A stretch of DNA of 64,000 nt from Carboxylicivirga longa (lineage in GTDB: Bacteria > Bacteroidota > Bacteroidia > Bacteroidales > Marinilabiliaceae), in the NCBI RefSeq assembly GCF_050589825.1, contig NZ_JBNGOZ010000012.1, forward strand, positions 62,001 through 126,000. The letters are read 5' to 3'. The stretch's first letter is position 1. Every line of letters starts with the position of its first letter. Made by a program: the position numbers and the translations under genes. Below are positions 33,955 through 42,734 of this stretch, piece after piece. The notes beneath the pieces are model-generated. The model made no database searches. It saw only the letters and a list, made by a program, of their open reading frames with translations, and was not told where the DNA came from.

Positions 33955-34106
33955 GCCTCAAAATGGTCCGTATTTCTTTCATTATTTCACCATTGAACCT
34001 CGCCCTTTGCAACATTCTGAGTCCAAAAAAACTATGTTATACTCTGCTTATTGCTAAAATATGATGAAGGATTCTATTTGCTTAGTGAATTTTAAAGAAT
34101 TAATTT

Positions 34107-34114
34107 TAAATTTG
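34107..34114 (+). promoter_or_regulatory. Candidate -7 element before GntR gene
   Basis: TAAATTTG matches TAnnTTTG, 25 bp before the start. The nearest TTTG (34077-34080) is 26 nt upstream, longer than usual. Confidence 0.4.
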
Positions 34115-34139
34115 TATGATGTATTAAGCGGATAGATAA

Positions 34140-34865
34140 ATGGAAGAATTATTTGGAAAAATTGGTACGAGTCAAACCTTAAGCCAAAAGATAGAACGAA
34201 AAATCGAGGAGGCCATCCGGTCAAAACGATTGATTACCGGGGCTAAATTGCCCTCCGAGAAGGAGTTGTGTGAGAGTTTTGCCGTGAGCCGAACGGCCTT
34301 GCGCGAAGCATTGCGACGCCTGAGTGCCCGGGGGCTTATCGAAATAAAAAAGGGAAGTGGCATGTATGTATCTGAAATTAAGATTGAGGATGCCATCAAG
34401 TCTTTGAATTTGTATTACGATCTAAAATTTGATTCGAGTCTTATCCGCCAGATTATTGAGGTGCGACGTATTTTTGAGCCCGAAATCGGCCGCCTGGCTG
34501 CCATTAATCGCACTGATGATGATGTGAAGTTGTTGCAGTCAAATATTGCCGAGCTAGAGCGATGTAATCCCGATAATACTCAGCTGGAGGTGGATTTAAT
34601 TAACCGCTTTCATATGAATATGGCGAAAGCCACGGGGAATCCCATTGTAATCATATCCATGGAGCCAATTTATTCATTATTGCCCCGCATGCGTAATATG
34701 ATTTATGCCAATATTGAGGGAGAGAAAGAGTACACTGTGCGCTTGCAGCATGAGATATTAAAGGCGGTGATTGATAAGGATAGCGAACGTTCTTATCAGT
34801 ATACTGTTGAGTTGCTGGAGCGTAATATGGAGGTATACGATAAATATTTTAAGGATACGGATTAA
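34140..34865 (+). CDS. FadR-subfamily GntR regulator
   Basis: A 241-aa regulator with a winged helix (residues about 12-75: KIEEAIRSKRLITGAKLPSEKELCESFAVSRTALREALRRLSARGLIEIKKGSGMYV) and an all-helical FCD ligand domain (residues about 95-230). FadR-type regulators respond to sugar acids, amino acids or acyl-CoA. It converges on the murQ-kinase operon, so it may control peptidoglycan sugar use; this is inference from position only. Confidence 0.85.
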   Translation: MEELFGKIGTSQTLSQKIERKIEEAIRSKRLITGAKLPSEKELCESFAVSRTALREALRRLSARGLIEIKKGSGMYVSEIKIEDAIKSLNLYYDLKFDSSLIRQIIEVRRIFEPEIGRLAAINRTDDDVKLLQSNIAELERCNPDNTQLEVDLINRFHMNMAKATGNPIVIISMEPIYSLLPRMRNMIYANIEGEKEYTVRLQHEILKAVIDKDSERSYQYTVELLERNMEVYDKYFKDTD

Positions 34866-34894
34866 AATATATTAGTGCAGAAGCGTTAAGCCAT

Positions 34895-34940
34895 AAAAGC
34901 CGGAGGAAACCACGCAACGTGGTTCATCTCCGGCTTTCCT
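34895..34940. terminator. Bidirectional terminator between GntR and murQ
   Basis: AAAGCCGGAG (34896-34905) pairs with CTCCGGCTTT (34928-34937), with a second hairpin AACCACG/CGTGGTT inside the loop. Serves both convergent genes. Confidence 0.78.
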
Positions 34941-34948
34941 TCTTAAAA

Positions 34949-35776
34949 CTATCGTCGGTAGGCATCAATTGCTTTCTTCACTGATCCATGTTCCAGCAAT
35001 AATCCTTTTGCTGTTTCGTAGTTCATGTTCAGCTCATCCATAATCATACGTGCACCCCTATCAACCAGTTTTTTGTTGGTTAATTGCATGTTTACCATTT
35101 TATTGCCTTTTACACGCCCCAGCTTAATCATAATACTGGTGGTAATCATGTTAAGGATCATTTTCTGGGCTGTTCCTGCTTTTAGGCGTGTGCTGCCCGT
35201 AACAAATTCAGGCCCCACAATGGCTTCAATGGGAAATTCGGTCACAGCAGCCACCTGAGTGCCCGGGTTGCAAGTGATGCAACCGGTCAAGAGGCCGTTT
35301 TTACGGGCATGTTGTATGCCGCCAATAACGTAGGGTGTAGTACCCGAGGCTGCAATGCCGATTACCGTATCCAATTCATCTACTTTGTATTCGCCCAATT
35401 CTCGCCAGGCTTTGTCCGGGTCATCTTCGGCTGATTCAACGGCTTGTCGTAATGCCCTGTCGCCACCCGCTATTAGGCCAATCACCATATTGTCAGGCAC
35501 CCCAAAAGTGGGCGGCAACTCTGAGGCATCCAGTACCCCCAAGCGACCACTTGTGCCGGCACCCAAATAAAAAACCCGGCCGCCCTGTTCCATTCGTTTA
35601 ATGATACGCTCAACCAGTGCTTTGATTTGGGGTAATGCTTTTTCAACGGCCAAATGCACATTGGCATCTTCGCGATTGATGTTTCTAATGAGTTCTTCCA
35701 CTGACATCTTTTCCAGATTGTCAAAATGGGAAGGCGATTCGGTTATGCTTAATCTTTGTTTCTTTTGTGCTATCAT
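34949..35776 (-). CDS. murQ: N-acetylmuramic acid 6-phosphate etherase
   Basis: A 275-aa SIS-domain lyase that cuts the D-lactyl ether of MurNAc-6-phosphate, giving GlcNAc-6-phosphate. Family signatures are FYLGAGTSGRLGVLDASELPPTFGV, AGGDRALRQAVESAEDD, GIAASGTTPYVIGGI and TRLKAGTAQKMILNMI. Length matches the family. The 3-bp gap to the upstream kinase gene indicates an operon, in which the kinase would supply MurQ's substrate. Cytosolic. Confidence 0.95.
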   Translation of the reverse strand: MIAQKKQRLSITESPSHFDNLEKMSVEELIRNINREDANVHLAVEKALPQIKALVERIIKRMEQGGRVFYLGAGTSGRLGVLDASELPPTFGVPDNMVIGLIAGGDRALRQAVESAEDDPDKAWRELGEYKVDELDTVIGIAASGTTPYVIGGIQHARKNGLLTGCITCNPGTQVAAVTEFPIEAIVGPEFVTGSTRLKAGTAQKMILNMITTSIMIKLGRVKGNKMVNMQLTNKKLVDRGARMIMDELNMNYETAKGLLLEHGSVKKAIDAYRR

Positions 35777-35779
35777 AAT

Positions 35780-36622
35780 TTAATGCTTTAGTGCGGTATG
35801 GTATTGTATCAATCCTTCCATGGGTGCCTGTGTAATGGATCCCAGCTTTAGATTGTACTTAATAAGTGCCTTTTTAAGTTGATTTTTAAAATAATAGGCG
35901 ATGCTACCTGTAAAATGTATGGGTAAGCTGGCAGCTTGCTCATACTGAAGCAGGTTACGTTCTATAAATTCGCAAAAGGCCTGTGTGACCAGGCTTTCAA
36001 TCTCCGGTTTTTCAATGTGTTGTGCTAAAAATCGTGTGTATTGTGCCAGGTAACGATTGGGGAAGCCTTGTTTGTAAATGTGATCCAGTATTTCGGCCTG
36101 AGTGGTTGAGTAGGTTTCAAAAAAATGCTTCCTTACACTTTCGGGTAGCTGATTTTTTAATAAGTCACCAATAAGTTTTTTGCCCAGTACTGCGCCACTG
36201 CCTTCATCGCCTATGATAAAACCCAAGGGTGATACGTTATTTACCATGGCTTGCCCATCGTAGTAACACGAATTGGAGCCGGTACCTAATATACAGGCAA
36301 TACCAGGCTGTTGCTGGCACAGAGAACGGGCGGCTGCGCATAGGTCACTGTCTATATGAATATCAGCACCTTGAAAATAGGCTGCAAGACCTTCTTTTAC
36401 AATGTTATTTTTTTCCTCGTTGGCACAGCCGGCACCATAAAAATAAATGGTTTGAGGCTTTTTGTAATTTAGTGTATATTCCTCCATTAAATTTTGTAGT
36501 ATCTCGGAGGAGGTTTGATAAAAAGGGTTAATGCCTTTTGTAATACATTTCTCTATGGGCTGTCTATTTTCAATCAAGCACCATTCTGTTTTGGTTGATC
36601 CGCTGTCTGCAATAAGTATCAT
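35780..36622 (-). CDS. BadF/NagK-type amino-sugar kinase (probable MurNAc/GlcNAc kinase)
   Basis: A 280-aa ASKHA-fold kinase: phosphate-1 motif LIADSGSTKTEWCLIE, DSDLCAAARSL (catalytic D in the adjacent strand), IACILGTGSNSCYYD (phosphate 2) and FIIGDEGSGAVLGKKLI. BadF-type kinases beside murQ phosphorylate MurNAc in some Bacteroidota (the MurK of Tannerella forsythia is the case I recall). The gene order here, kinase then murQ, fits production of MurNAc-6-phosphate. Substrate choice between MurNAc and GlcNAc cannot be settled from sequence. Confidence 0.82.
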   Translation of the reverse strand: MILIADSGSTKTEWCLIENRQPIEKCITKGINPFYQTSSEILQNLMEEYTLNYKKPQTIYFYGAGCANEEKNNIVKEGLAAYFQGADIHIDSDLCAAARSLCQQQPGIACILGTGSNSCYYDGQAMVNNVSPLGFIIGDEGSGAVLGKKLIGDLLKNQLPESVRKHFFETYSTTQAEILDHIYKQGFPNRYLAQYTRFLAQHIEKPEIESLVTQAFCEFIERNLLQYEQAASLPIHFTGSIAYYFKNQLKKALIKYNLKLGSITQAPMEGLIQYHTALKH

Positions 36623-36729
36623 ATAATAATAACGTGATATGTATTATAAATATTAGTTTAGTGTTGTATAAGCAAGATATATTGAACTGTGTAGGTGTTT
36701 ATCTTCGCTATTTCTTCCTGAATACCTTG

Positions 36730-36760
36730 CAAATGTATAAATTATTTGAGTGTGAATCAA
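36730..36760 (-). promoter_or_regulatory. Promoter of kinase-murQ operon
   Basis: On the minus strand TTG (36760-36758), 20 nt, TACATTTG (36737-36730), an exact TAnnTTTG. It leaves a leader of about 100 nt before the kinase start and is back to back with the promoter of the divergent amidase gene. Confidence 0.68.
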
Positions 36761-36788
36761 GAATAACACGTAAGATGTATGACAAAAA

Positions 36789-36819
36789 TTTGTAACTTGA
36801 AAAAAACTTTCTACTTTTG
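36789..36819 (+). promoter_or_regulatory. Promoter of amidase/peptidoglycan operon
   Basis: TTTG (36789-36792), 19 nt, TACTTTTG (36812-36819): perfect match to the Bacteroidota consensus. It lies after an in-frame ATG at 36779 and so supports translation from 36851 (signal-peptide start). Confidence 0.72.
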
Positions 36820-36850
36820 GTTCATCGTAAAGCGATATTTACCAGGGATG

Positions 36851-39800
36851 ATGAAAAAATATAATCCACATATTATTGTATGTATAATTGCTTGCTTCAT
36901 GGCTGGCGCAATAAATGCTCAAACTGTTTCAGACAGAAGCATGGAGAGTTTGTTAGATACCGTCTTGAAGAAGTGGAGCGATCCCATGCCGCATCAAATG
37001 CATCAGGGCATTGCCAAGCTGGATTCTTTTGTCATTAGCCGGGCAGATAGTTGCATAAACTACTACTTTAATAAAACCTTATCCTATCGACCTTGGCGCG
37101 AGGCAACCGTTTCCGGGTTTAAGAAAAGCCTGCAATCTATGCAGGATAGCCTTGTTGAAAGTTATTGTGTTCAGGTATTTAGCGACGGTCAGACCCTGGA
37201 GAGTTTAATTCCTAATTTATTTCGAAAGAGTGATCGCATTGATACGGCACGCTTGTCAAAAGTCGACAGTGGTGCAAAGTTTGTTACACGCCTTGAGCAG
37301 CCTGTTTTTCCTCAGGGTCTTGATGGTAATCATATTGCCTTATGGCATAGTCATGGCTGGTATTATGAGTCAAAGCTTGATCGATGGGAGTGGCAGCGGG
37401 CCCGGTTGTTTGGCTCTGTAGAGGATATTTCGCCAATGATGTATGTGCTGCCATACCTTGTCCCCATGCTGGAGCGAGCTGGTGCCAATGTGTTTTTGCC
37501 GCGTGAACGCTGTCTCAATCCTCGTGAAGTGATTGTGGATAGTGACCGTTCGACGGGTAAATCATTTGTGCAGTACAATAATAAATTAAAGGTATTTAGG
37601 CAGTTGGGTTTTGCTTATAAAGACACCCTTTATCCGAGCGACAATCCGTTTCTGATGGGCAGCTCCCATCTGTTTGAGTCAGGTGGGGGTAAAGTTGCTG
37701 ACTTCCATGCTGATATACCGGCTACCGGCAACTATGCGGTTTATGTGAGCTATAAGCACGATCGGAATAATAGTACAGCTGTACGTTATGTAGTACAGCA
37801 CAGTGGAGGATCCACCTCATACCTTCTTAATCAATCGATGGGTGGCAATACCTGGGCTTATTTGGGCTCTCACCGCTTCGAAAAGGGTCGGGAGGCTGTT
37901 GTCGAAGTGCATGGAAGAGGTCGTATTTCAGTGGATGCCATGCGCTTGGGTGGTGGTATGGGCAATGTAGCCCGCCGCCCGGCCAATGAGGTGGTGCCCA
38001 ATCAATGGTCCTTGCGGAGTCAGGATGATAAGAAAGTGAAGCCTGCCCAAGTAAACCCCAAACAATATTCCTGGAAGCTGTCGCAAAGACCCCGTTACAT
38101 GGAGGCTGCGCGTTACTGGTTGCAATATGCCGGCATGCCCGATACTCTTGTTTACAGTCTCAATGAGGGCAAGAATGATTATAATGATGATTATCAGAGC
38201 CGGGGCGAATGGGTCGATTATTTAATGGGCGCCCCCAATGGGCCTACTAAGTGGAGAGCTGTTAAAGGATTGGGATTACCGATTGATCTGTCTTTCGCTT
38301 TTCATACTGATGCAGGGGTAACGCCCAACGACTCGGTGATTGGTACCCTTGGGATATACAGTGCAGCCCGCGACAGTGGTTATTTTCCCAATGGACAGTC
38401 AAAACTGGCCGGTCGGGATCTAAGTGATATTATTCAAACACAAATTGTTGACGATATACGATCTCTTTATAAAGATGACTGGACGCGGCGAGGTTTATGG
38501 GATAAGCAGTATTCAGAAGCTTGGCGCCCCAATGTGCCAACAATGCTATTGGAACTTTTGTCGCATCAGAACCTGGCCGATATGAAATATGGTCTTGATC
38601 CGCATTTTCGGCGTGATGTCAGTCGCGCCATTTATAAGGGCATTTTAAAGTTTATGGCCATGCAGGAGAGACGCGACTATTGTGTGCAGCCTCTGCCGGT
38701 TGATCATCTGGCCATTGGTGAAACAAAAAAAGGCTATGAGTTGACATGGCGGCCGGTAATCGATACCCTGGAAGCAAGTGCTACGCCTACTCGATACAAG
38801 GTATATCGCCGCGTGGGTAAGGCCGGTTTTGATAATGGCACTATTGTGAACCAGCCCTTTTATGCAATACCAAAATTAAAGAAGGGCGATATCGTTAGTT
38901 ATAAGGTAACAGCGATTAATGACGGAGGAGAGAGCAGTGCCAGTGAAGTTCTGTCGGTGGGAATGGCCCGCAAAAGATCTGAAACAGTGTTGGTGGTGAA
39001 TGGCTTTGACCGCATTGCAGCACCGGCCTTTGTTGATGAGGGTGATTTTGCCGGTGTTGCCTGGTGGGATGATCAGGGTGTGCCCGATCAGTATGAGTAT
39101 GCCTATACGGGACATCAGTATGATTTTAATCGCCAGTCGCCCTGGCTCGATGATGACAGTCCGGGTTGGGGAGCGAGTTACGGCAATACTGAAGGAAAAG
39201 TCATCAGAGGAAATAATTTTGATCATGTATGGGTACATGGACAGGCCATATTGGCGGCCGGCTATTCATTTATTTCGGTGAGTGATGAGGTTTTTGAAGA
39301 TCCTGAATACGATGCATCATCATTTAAGGTGGTCGATATTATTTTGGGAGAAGAGCGAAGCACTGAGGTGTATAAGGGTAGGTCACCCCGCTATAAAATA
39401 TACACATCGGCGTTTATGAATAAGTTGTGTGCGCTGACCGCCAACAAGCAGCATGTTTTGTTAAGTGGAGCCTATGTGGGTTCGGATATTTACCTCAATA
39501 AGGATACGGCAGCCATGGATTTTGCAGCCGATGTGCTCAGATTTAAATGGCGGACGAATCATGCTTCGCAAAGTGGCAATGTTTACGCAAGCGATTATGC
39601 CTTGCCTTACCTAAAGGGGCAATTTGAGTTTAACACAGAGTTCAGTGAGGAGTATTACGCCGTGGAGGCACCCGATGCCATTGAGCCCATGGGAATAAAT
39701 GCCATAACAGCCATGCGCTATGGCGAAAATAATGCCAGTGCAGCAGTCTTGTATGATGGTAACTATAAAACGATTGTAATGGGCTTTCCCTTTGAGACCG

Positions 39801-39865
39801 TGATGGGTGAAAGAGAAAGGGAAGCATTGATGAAGCAAATACTGAATTTTTTTTATCAGAAATAA
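36851..39865 (+). CDS. Periplasmic Amidase_3-like protein with golvesin and fibronectin domains
   Basis: A protein of about 1004 residues, with signal peptide MKKYNPHIIVCIIACFMAGAINAQ. The catalytic domain looks like a zinc N-acetylmuramoyl-L-alanine amidase: WHSHGWYYE, FAFHTDAGVTPND, ELLSHQNLADMKYGLDP. A golvesin-type domain is inserted (ATGNYAVYVSYKHDRNNS to AVVEVHG), followed by a fibronectin III domain (about 630-720) and a C-terminal domain beginning ETVLVVNGFDR. Such proteins are often labelled xanthan lyase, but the amidase motifs point to stem-peptide removal. First gene of the plus-strand cluster. Confidence 0.72.
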   Translation: MKKYNPHIIVCIIACFMAGAINAQTVSDRSMESLLDTVLKKWSDPMPHQMHQGIAKLDSFVISRADSCINYYFNKTLSYRPWREATVSGFKKSLQSMQDSLVESYCVQVFSDGQTLESLIPNLFRKSDRIDTARLSKVDSGAKFVTRLEQPVFPQGLDGNHIALWHSHGWYYESKLDRWEWQRARLFGSVEDISPMMYVLPYLVPMLERAGANVFLPRERCLNPREVIVDSDRSTGKSFVQYNNKLKVFRQLGFAYKDTLYPSDNPFLMGSSHLFESGGGKVADFHADIPATGNYAVYVSYKHDRNNSTAVRYVVQHSGGSTSYLLNQSMGGNTWAYLGSHRFEKGREAVVEVHGRGRISVDAMRLGGGMGNVARRPANEVVPNQWSLRSQDDKKVKPAQVNPKQYSWKLSQRPRYMEAARYWLQYAGMPDTLVYSLNEGKNDYNDDYQSRGEWVDYLMGAPNGPTKWRAVKGLGLPIDLSFAFHTDAGVTPNDSVIGTLGIYSAARDSGYFPNGQSKLAGRDLSDIIQTQIVDDIRSLYKDDWTRRGLWDKQYSEAWRPNVPTMLLELLSHQNLADMKYGLDPHFRRDVSRAIYKGILKFMAMQERRDYCVQPLPVDHLAIGETKKGYELTWRPVIDTLEASATPTRYKVYRRVGKAGFDNGTIVNQPFYAIPKLKKGDIVSYKVTAINDGGESSASEVLSVGMARKRSETVLVVNGFDRIAAPAFVDEGDFAGVAWWDDQGVPDQYEYAYTGHQYDFNRQSPWLDDDSPGWGASYGNTEGKVIRGNNFDHVWVHGQAILAAGYSFISVSDEVFEDPEYDASSFKVVDIILGEERSTEVYKGRSPRYKIYTSAFMNKLCALTANKQHVLLSGAYVGSDIYLNKDTAAMDFAADVLRFKWRTNHASQSGNVYASDYALPYLKGQFEFNTEFSEEYYAVEAPDAIEPMGINAITAMRYGENNASAAVLYDGNYKTIVMGFPFETVMGEREREALMKQILNFFYQK

Positions 39866-39906
39866 AATAAAATATCTCTATAATATAACGACTAAATCAA
39901 AATACA

Positions 39907-41361
39907 ATGAGTGAAAAAATAACCTGTATTCTTCCGTATTCAAATGCGGAAGAGATGAAGCCTACGCTGGAGGCATTTCAGAAGGAAAAGGCGGCAAACA
40001 TTATAGTAGTTGCCAAAGAGGCTGTTCATGTGGAAGGGGCCACTGTAATGGTATCAGAAGGTGATTTGGGAGCCACAGCAACTTGGAAACAATTGCAAAA
40101 GCATATCACCGGTGATTTTGTGGCGGTTTATACCAAAGCGATGGCCTTGAATATTGGTATGAATGCCTTAGAACGCATGGCGCGATGCTGTGCCGATGCA
40201 GACGCCGGTATGGTGTATGCCGACTATTACGAAAAGAAGAACGGACAGCTGTCGGCACATCCCGTAATCGAATATCAGGAAGGGAGCCTTCGCGATGATT
40301 TTAATTTCGGCTCTTTATTGCTGTATAAGGCCAATGCTCTTAAAGCAGCGATTGAAGCAATGGATGCTGATTATAAGCATGCTGCCTTATATGATTTGCG
40401 CCTGCGCATATCACAGAACCACCGTCTCTTGCATCTCCCTGAACTGCTGTATACCGAAGTGGAGCTGGATACACGCAAGTCGGGAGAGAAGATGTTTGAC
40501 TATGTGGATCCTCGTAATCGCGAGCGTCAGATTGAGATGGAAATGGCATGTACGGCTCATCTAAAGTCAGTGGGTGCTTATCTGAAGCCTGAATTTAAAA
40601 AGATTGAGTTCACTGCGTCCGACTTCCCGGTGGAAGCATCTGTTATTATTCCGGTGCGGAACCGCGAAAAAACCATTGGTGATGCCATCGAATCTGTATT
40701 AAAGCAAAAAACAGATTTTTCTTTTAACCTGATTATTGTTGATAACCATTCAACGGATAAAACCTCTGAAATTATACGTTCTTTCAGTGATGAGCGCTTG
40801 ATTCATATCATTCCCGAGCGTGATGATCTGGGAATTGGTGGCTGCTGGAATGTGGCGGTGGCCGATGCCCGCTGTGGTAAATTCGCCATCCAACTGGATA
40901 GTGATGACCTGTATATTGATGAGACCGTAATTGAACGTATTGTGAAAGCTTTCTATGAGCAAAATTGTGCCATGGTAGTGGGTAGTTACCAAATGGTGAA
41001 CTTCAAGCTTGAAGAAATTCCTCCGGGATTAATCGATCACAAGGAGTGGACACCTGATAATGGACGAAACAATGCCTTGCGCATCAATGGGCTGGGTGCT
41101 CCGCGTGCCTTTTATACACCGGTGCTGCGCGATGTAAAAGTGCCCAATACAAGCTATGGCGAAGATTATGCGCTGGGACTTAATATCAGTCGTCACTATC
41201 AGATTGGTCGCATTTATGATCCGTTATACCTCTGTCGCCGCTGGGATGATAACTCAGATGCCTCGCTGGATATTAATAAGATGAATGCCCATAATTTCTA
41301 TAAGGATAAAATCCGCACCATGGAGTTTATGGCACGTAAGCAGGTAGTTAATAGAAAGTAG
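39907..41361 (+). CDS. Tandem GT2 glycosyltransferase-fold protein
   Basis: A 484-aa protein without signal peptide. The second half is a clear GT-A family 2 enzyme: EASVIIPVRNREKTIGDAIESVL (nucleotide binding), LIIVDNHSTDKT and AIQLDSDDLYID (metal-binding DxD-type). The first 240 residues have the same topology but a degenerate core (TCILPYSNAEEMKPTLEAF, no DxD), so one active site is expected. The acceptor is unknown. It follows the amidase gene by 41 bp in a murQ-linked cluster. Confidence 0.78.
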   Translation: MSEKITCILPYSNAEEMKPTLEAFQKEKAANIIVVAKEAVHVEGATVMVSEGDLGATATWKQLQKHITGDFVAVYTKAMALNIGMNALERMARCCADADAGMVYADYYEKKNGQLSAHPVIEYQEGSLRDDFNFGSLLLYKANALKAAIEAMDADYKHAALYDLRLRISQNHRLLHLPELLYTEVELDTRKSGEKMFDYVDPRNRERQIEMEMACTAHLKSVGAYLKPEFKKIEFTASDFPVEASVIIPVRNREKTIGDAIESVLKQKTDFSFNLIIVDNHSTDKTSEIIRSFSDERLIHIIPERDDLGIGGCWNVAVADARCGKFAIQLDSDDLYIDETVIERIVKAFYEQNCAMVVGSYQMVNFKLEEIPPGLIDHKEWTPDNGRNNALRINGLGAPRAFYTPVLRDVKVPNTSYGEDYALGLNISRHYQIGRIYDPLYLCRRWDDNSDASLDINKMNAHNFYKDKIRTMEFMARKQVVNRK

Positions 41362-41579
41362 AAATAAGTCCGGAGTGAAAAGGTGAGCGCAGAGCCATTC
41401 AGTCGGTGACCATAAGTATCGTGTAAATGTCACCTCCTGAATAGGAATACAGCCTTACTTGGACTCAATTAATAACCAAGCTGAAAATAGCTATCAGCGA
41501 AAGGCGGGTAGCTATCAGCTAACATAAAGCAAGCTGCCACTAGCTTATCGCTAGTGACTAGCTTCCAGAAGCTTGACAA
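41362..41579. repeat. Intergenic region with degenerate short repeats
   Basis: No gene. Between 41485 and 41575 the sequence repeats variants of AGCTATCAGC, GCTAGTGACTAGC and AAGCTTG. CAGCGAAAGGC (41495-41505) recurs at 62686-62696 in another spacer. The rest shows nothing recognised. Confidence 0.45.
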
Positions 41580-42524
41580 ATGAATATTTCTCTCAAAACC
41601 AAAAAACTTATTGAGCACCAGGTTCTAAATTGGAGCCTGGCTGCCAATAACTACGCCGACCTTGAAAAGGTTCAGACCAAAAGTGTTACGCTGGTAGGAG
41701 GCAGCACTGTTAAGGTGCAGTTTAATCCCGGACGTATCCGCTCATCGGCGGCTAAAGTCGATGCGCAATCCATTCAGGAACGTCCCTGTTTTCTCTGTGA
41801 GAAAAATCGCCCGGCCGAACAGGAAGGGGTTGATATTGATGATTATACTATCTTGATTAATCCTTTTCCAATATTTCCGGAGCACCTTACCGTTCCGCAC
41901 CAGCAACATACCTTACAGTTGATTGCGCCTTATTTCCCTTCGATGCTGAAGCTAGCAAGGGAGTTAGATGAGTTTACCCTGTTTTACAACGGACCCAAGT
42001 GTGGTGCCTCAGCCCCGGATCACTTCCATTTTCAGGCGGGTATAAAAGGATTTATGCCCGTTGAAAAAGATTTCAGGGAAGCAACGTATGCACAGCTTAT
42101 TGGAGTGCAGAATAATGTGAAAGTGTTTAACTGGCATGGCTATCAGCGGGGCGTTATTACATTTTCAAGTGAGAATGCCGAGGCCATTGCCAACCTTTTC
42201 ACCCATTTACACCAACTGTTGTGGGCGAATCAGAAGGAGGAGGTGGAGCCAATGCTAAATGTTTTGGCTTACAATGAGAATGAGGAATATGTAGTGCATG
42301 TATTCCCTCGTATTTTGCACCGTCCGTCGTGTTATTTTGCCCAGGGCGATGCGCAATTACTGATAAGTCCGGCTTCTGTAGATATGGGGGGAGTGTTTAT
42401 CACGCCACGTCCGGAGGACTTTGAGAAGATCAATGCCGGCCATGTAGCTGATATTTTAAGTCAAGTCTGCATGCATGAAGATGATTGTTTGAAATTATTG
42501 AAAGAACTATTAAAATGCTGTTAG
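41580..42524 (+). CDS. DUF4922 protein, HIT/GalT-superfamily nucleotidyltransferase-like
   Basis: A 314-aa cytosolic protein. CFLCEKNRP (C-x-x-C) followed by the HIT-type active-site pattern PDHFHFQAG (HxHxQ, around residues 144-150) indicates a nucleotide hydrolase or transferase fold like ATP adenylyltransferase or GalT. The known DUF4922 family has no established reaction. Beside a glycosyltransferase it may activate or recycle a sugar as nucleotide-sugar. Starts with MNISLKTKKLIEHQVL. Confidence 0.75.
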   Translation: MNISLKTKKLIEHQVLNWSLAANNYADLEKVQTKSVTLVGGSTVKVQFNPGRIRSSAAKVDAQSIQERPCFLCEKNRPAEQEGVDIDDYTILINPFPIFPEHLTVPHQQHTLQLIAPYFPSMLKLARELDEFTLFYNGPKCGASAPDHFHFQAGIKGFMPVEKDFREATYAQLIGVQNNVKVFNWHGYQRGVITFSSENAEAIANLFTHLHQLLWANQKEEVEPMLNVLAYNENEEYVVHVFPRILHRPSCYFAQGDAQLLISPASVDMGGVFITPRPEDFEKINAGHVADILSQVCMHEDDCLKLLKELLKCC

Positions 42525-42538
42525 GAGCTGGCGACTAC

Positions 42539-42629
42539 TAGTAAGTTCTGAAAGTTGCATTATCATTAAGTTTTTAGGGAACGCTTCTTTATAAACATCT
42601 TAGGAAAGAGAACCGTTCCCTAAAACTTA
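42539..42629. repeat. Palindromic interspersed repeat, copy A
   Basis: A 91-bp unit about 85% identical to 61449-61539 without gaps. It contains an inverted repeat: 42568-42588 pairs with 42607-42628 (AGTTTTTAGGGAACG against CGTTCCCTAAAACT). No reading frame. It resembles a MITE or REP-like element and may fold in RNA. Confidence 0.72.
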
Positions 42630-42734
42630 TTAAACGCTCTACTAGCTTAAGAAACTGAGAGATAAATTTAAAAGAAACCTTAGCTTCGATGTAAAGTCCG
42701 GCATTTAACAGCAAAGCACGCTAATATCTAATCT

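Noticed and set aside
36779..36850. Earlier start of the amidase gene at 36779
   Set aside because: A perfect promoter lies inside that extension, and the signal peptide begins at 36851.
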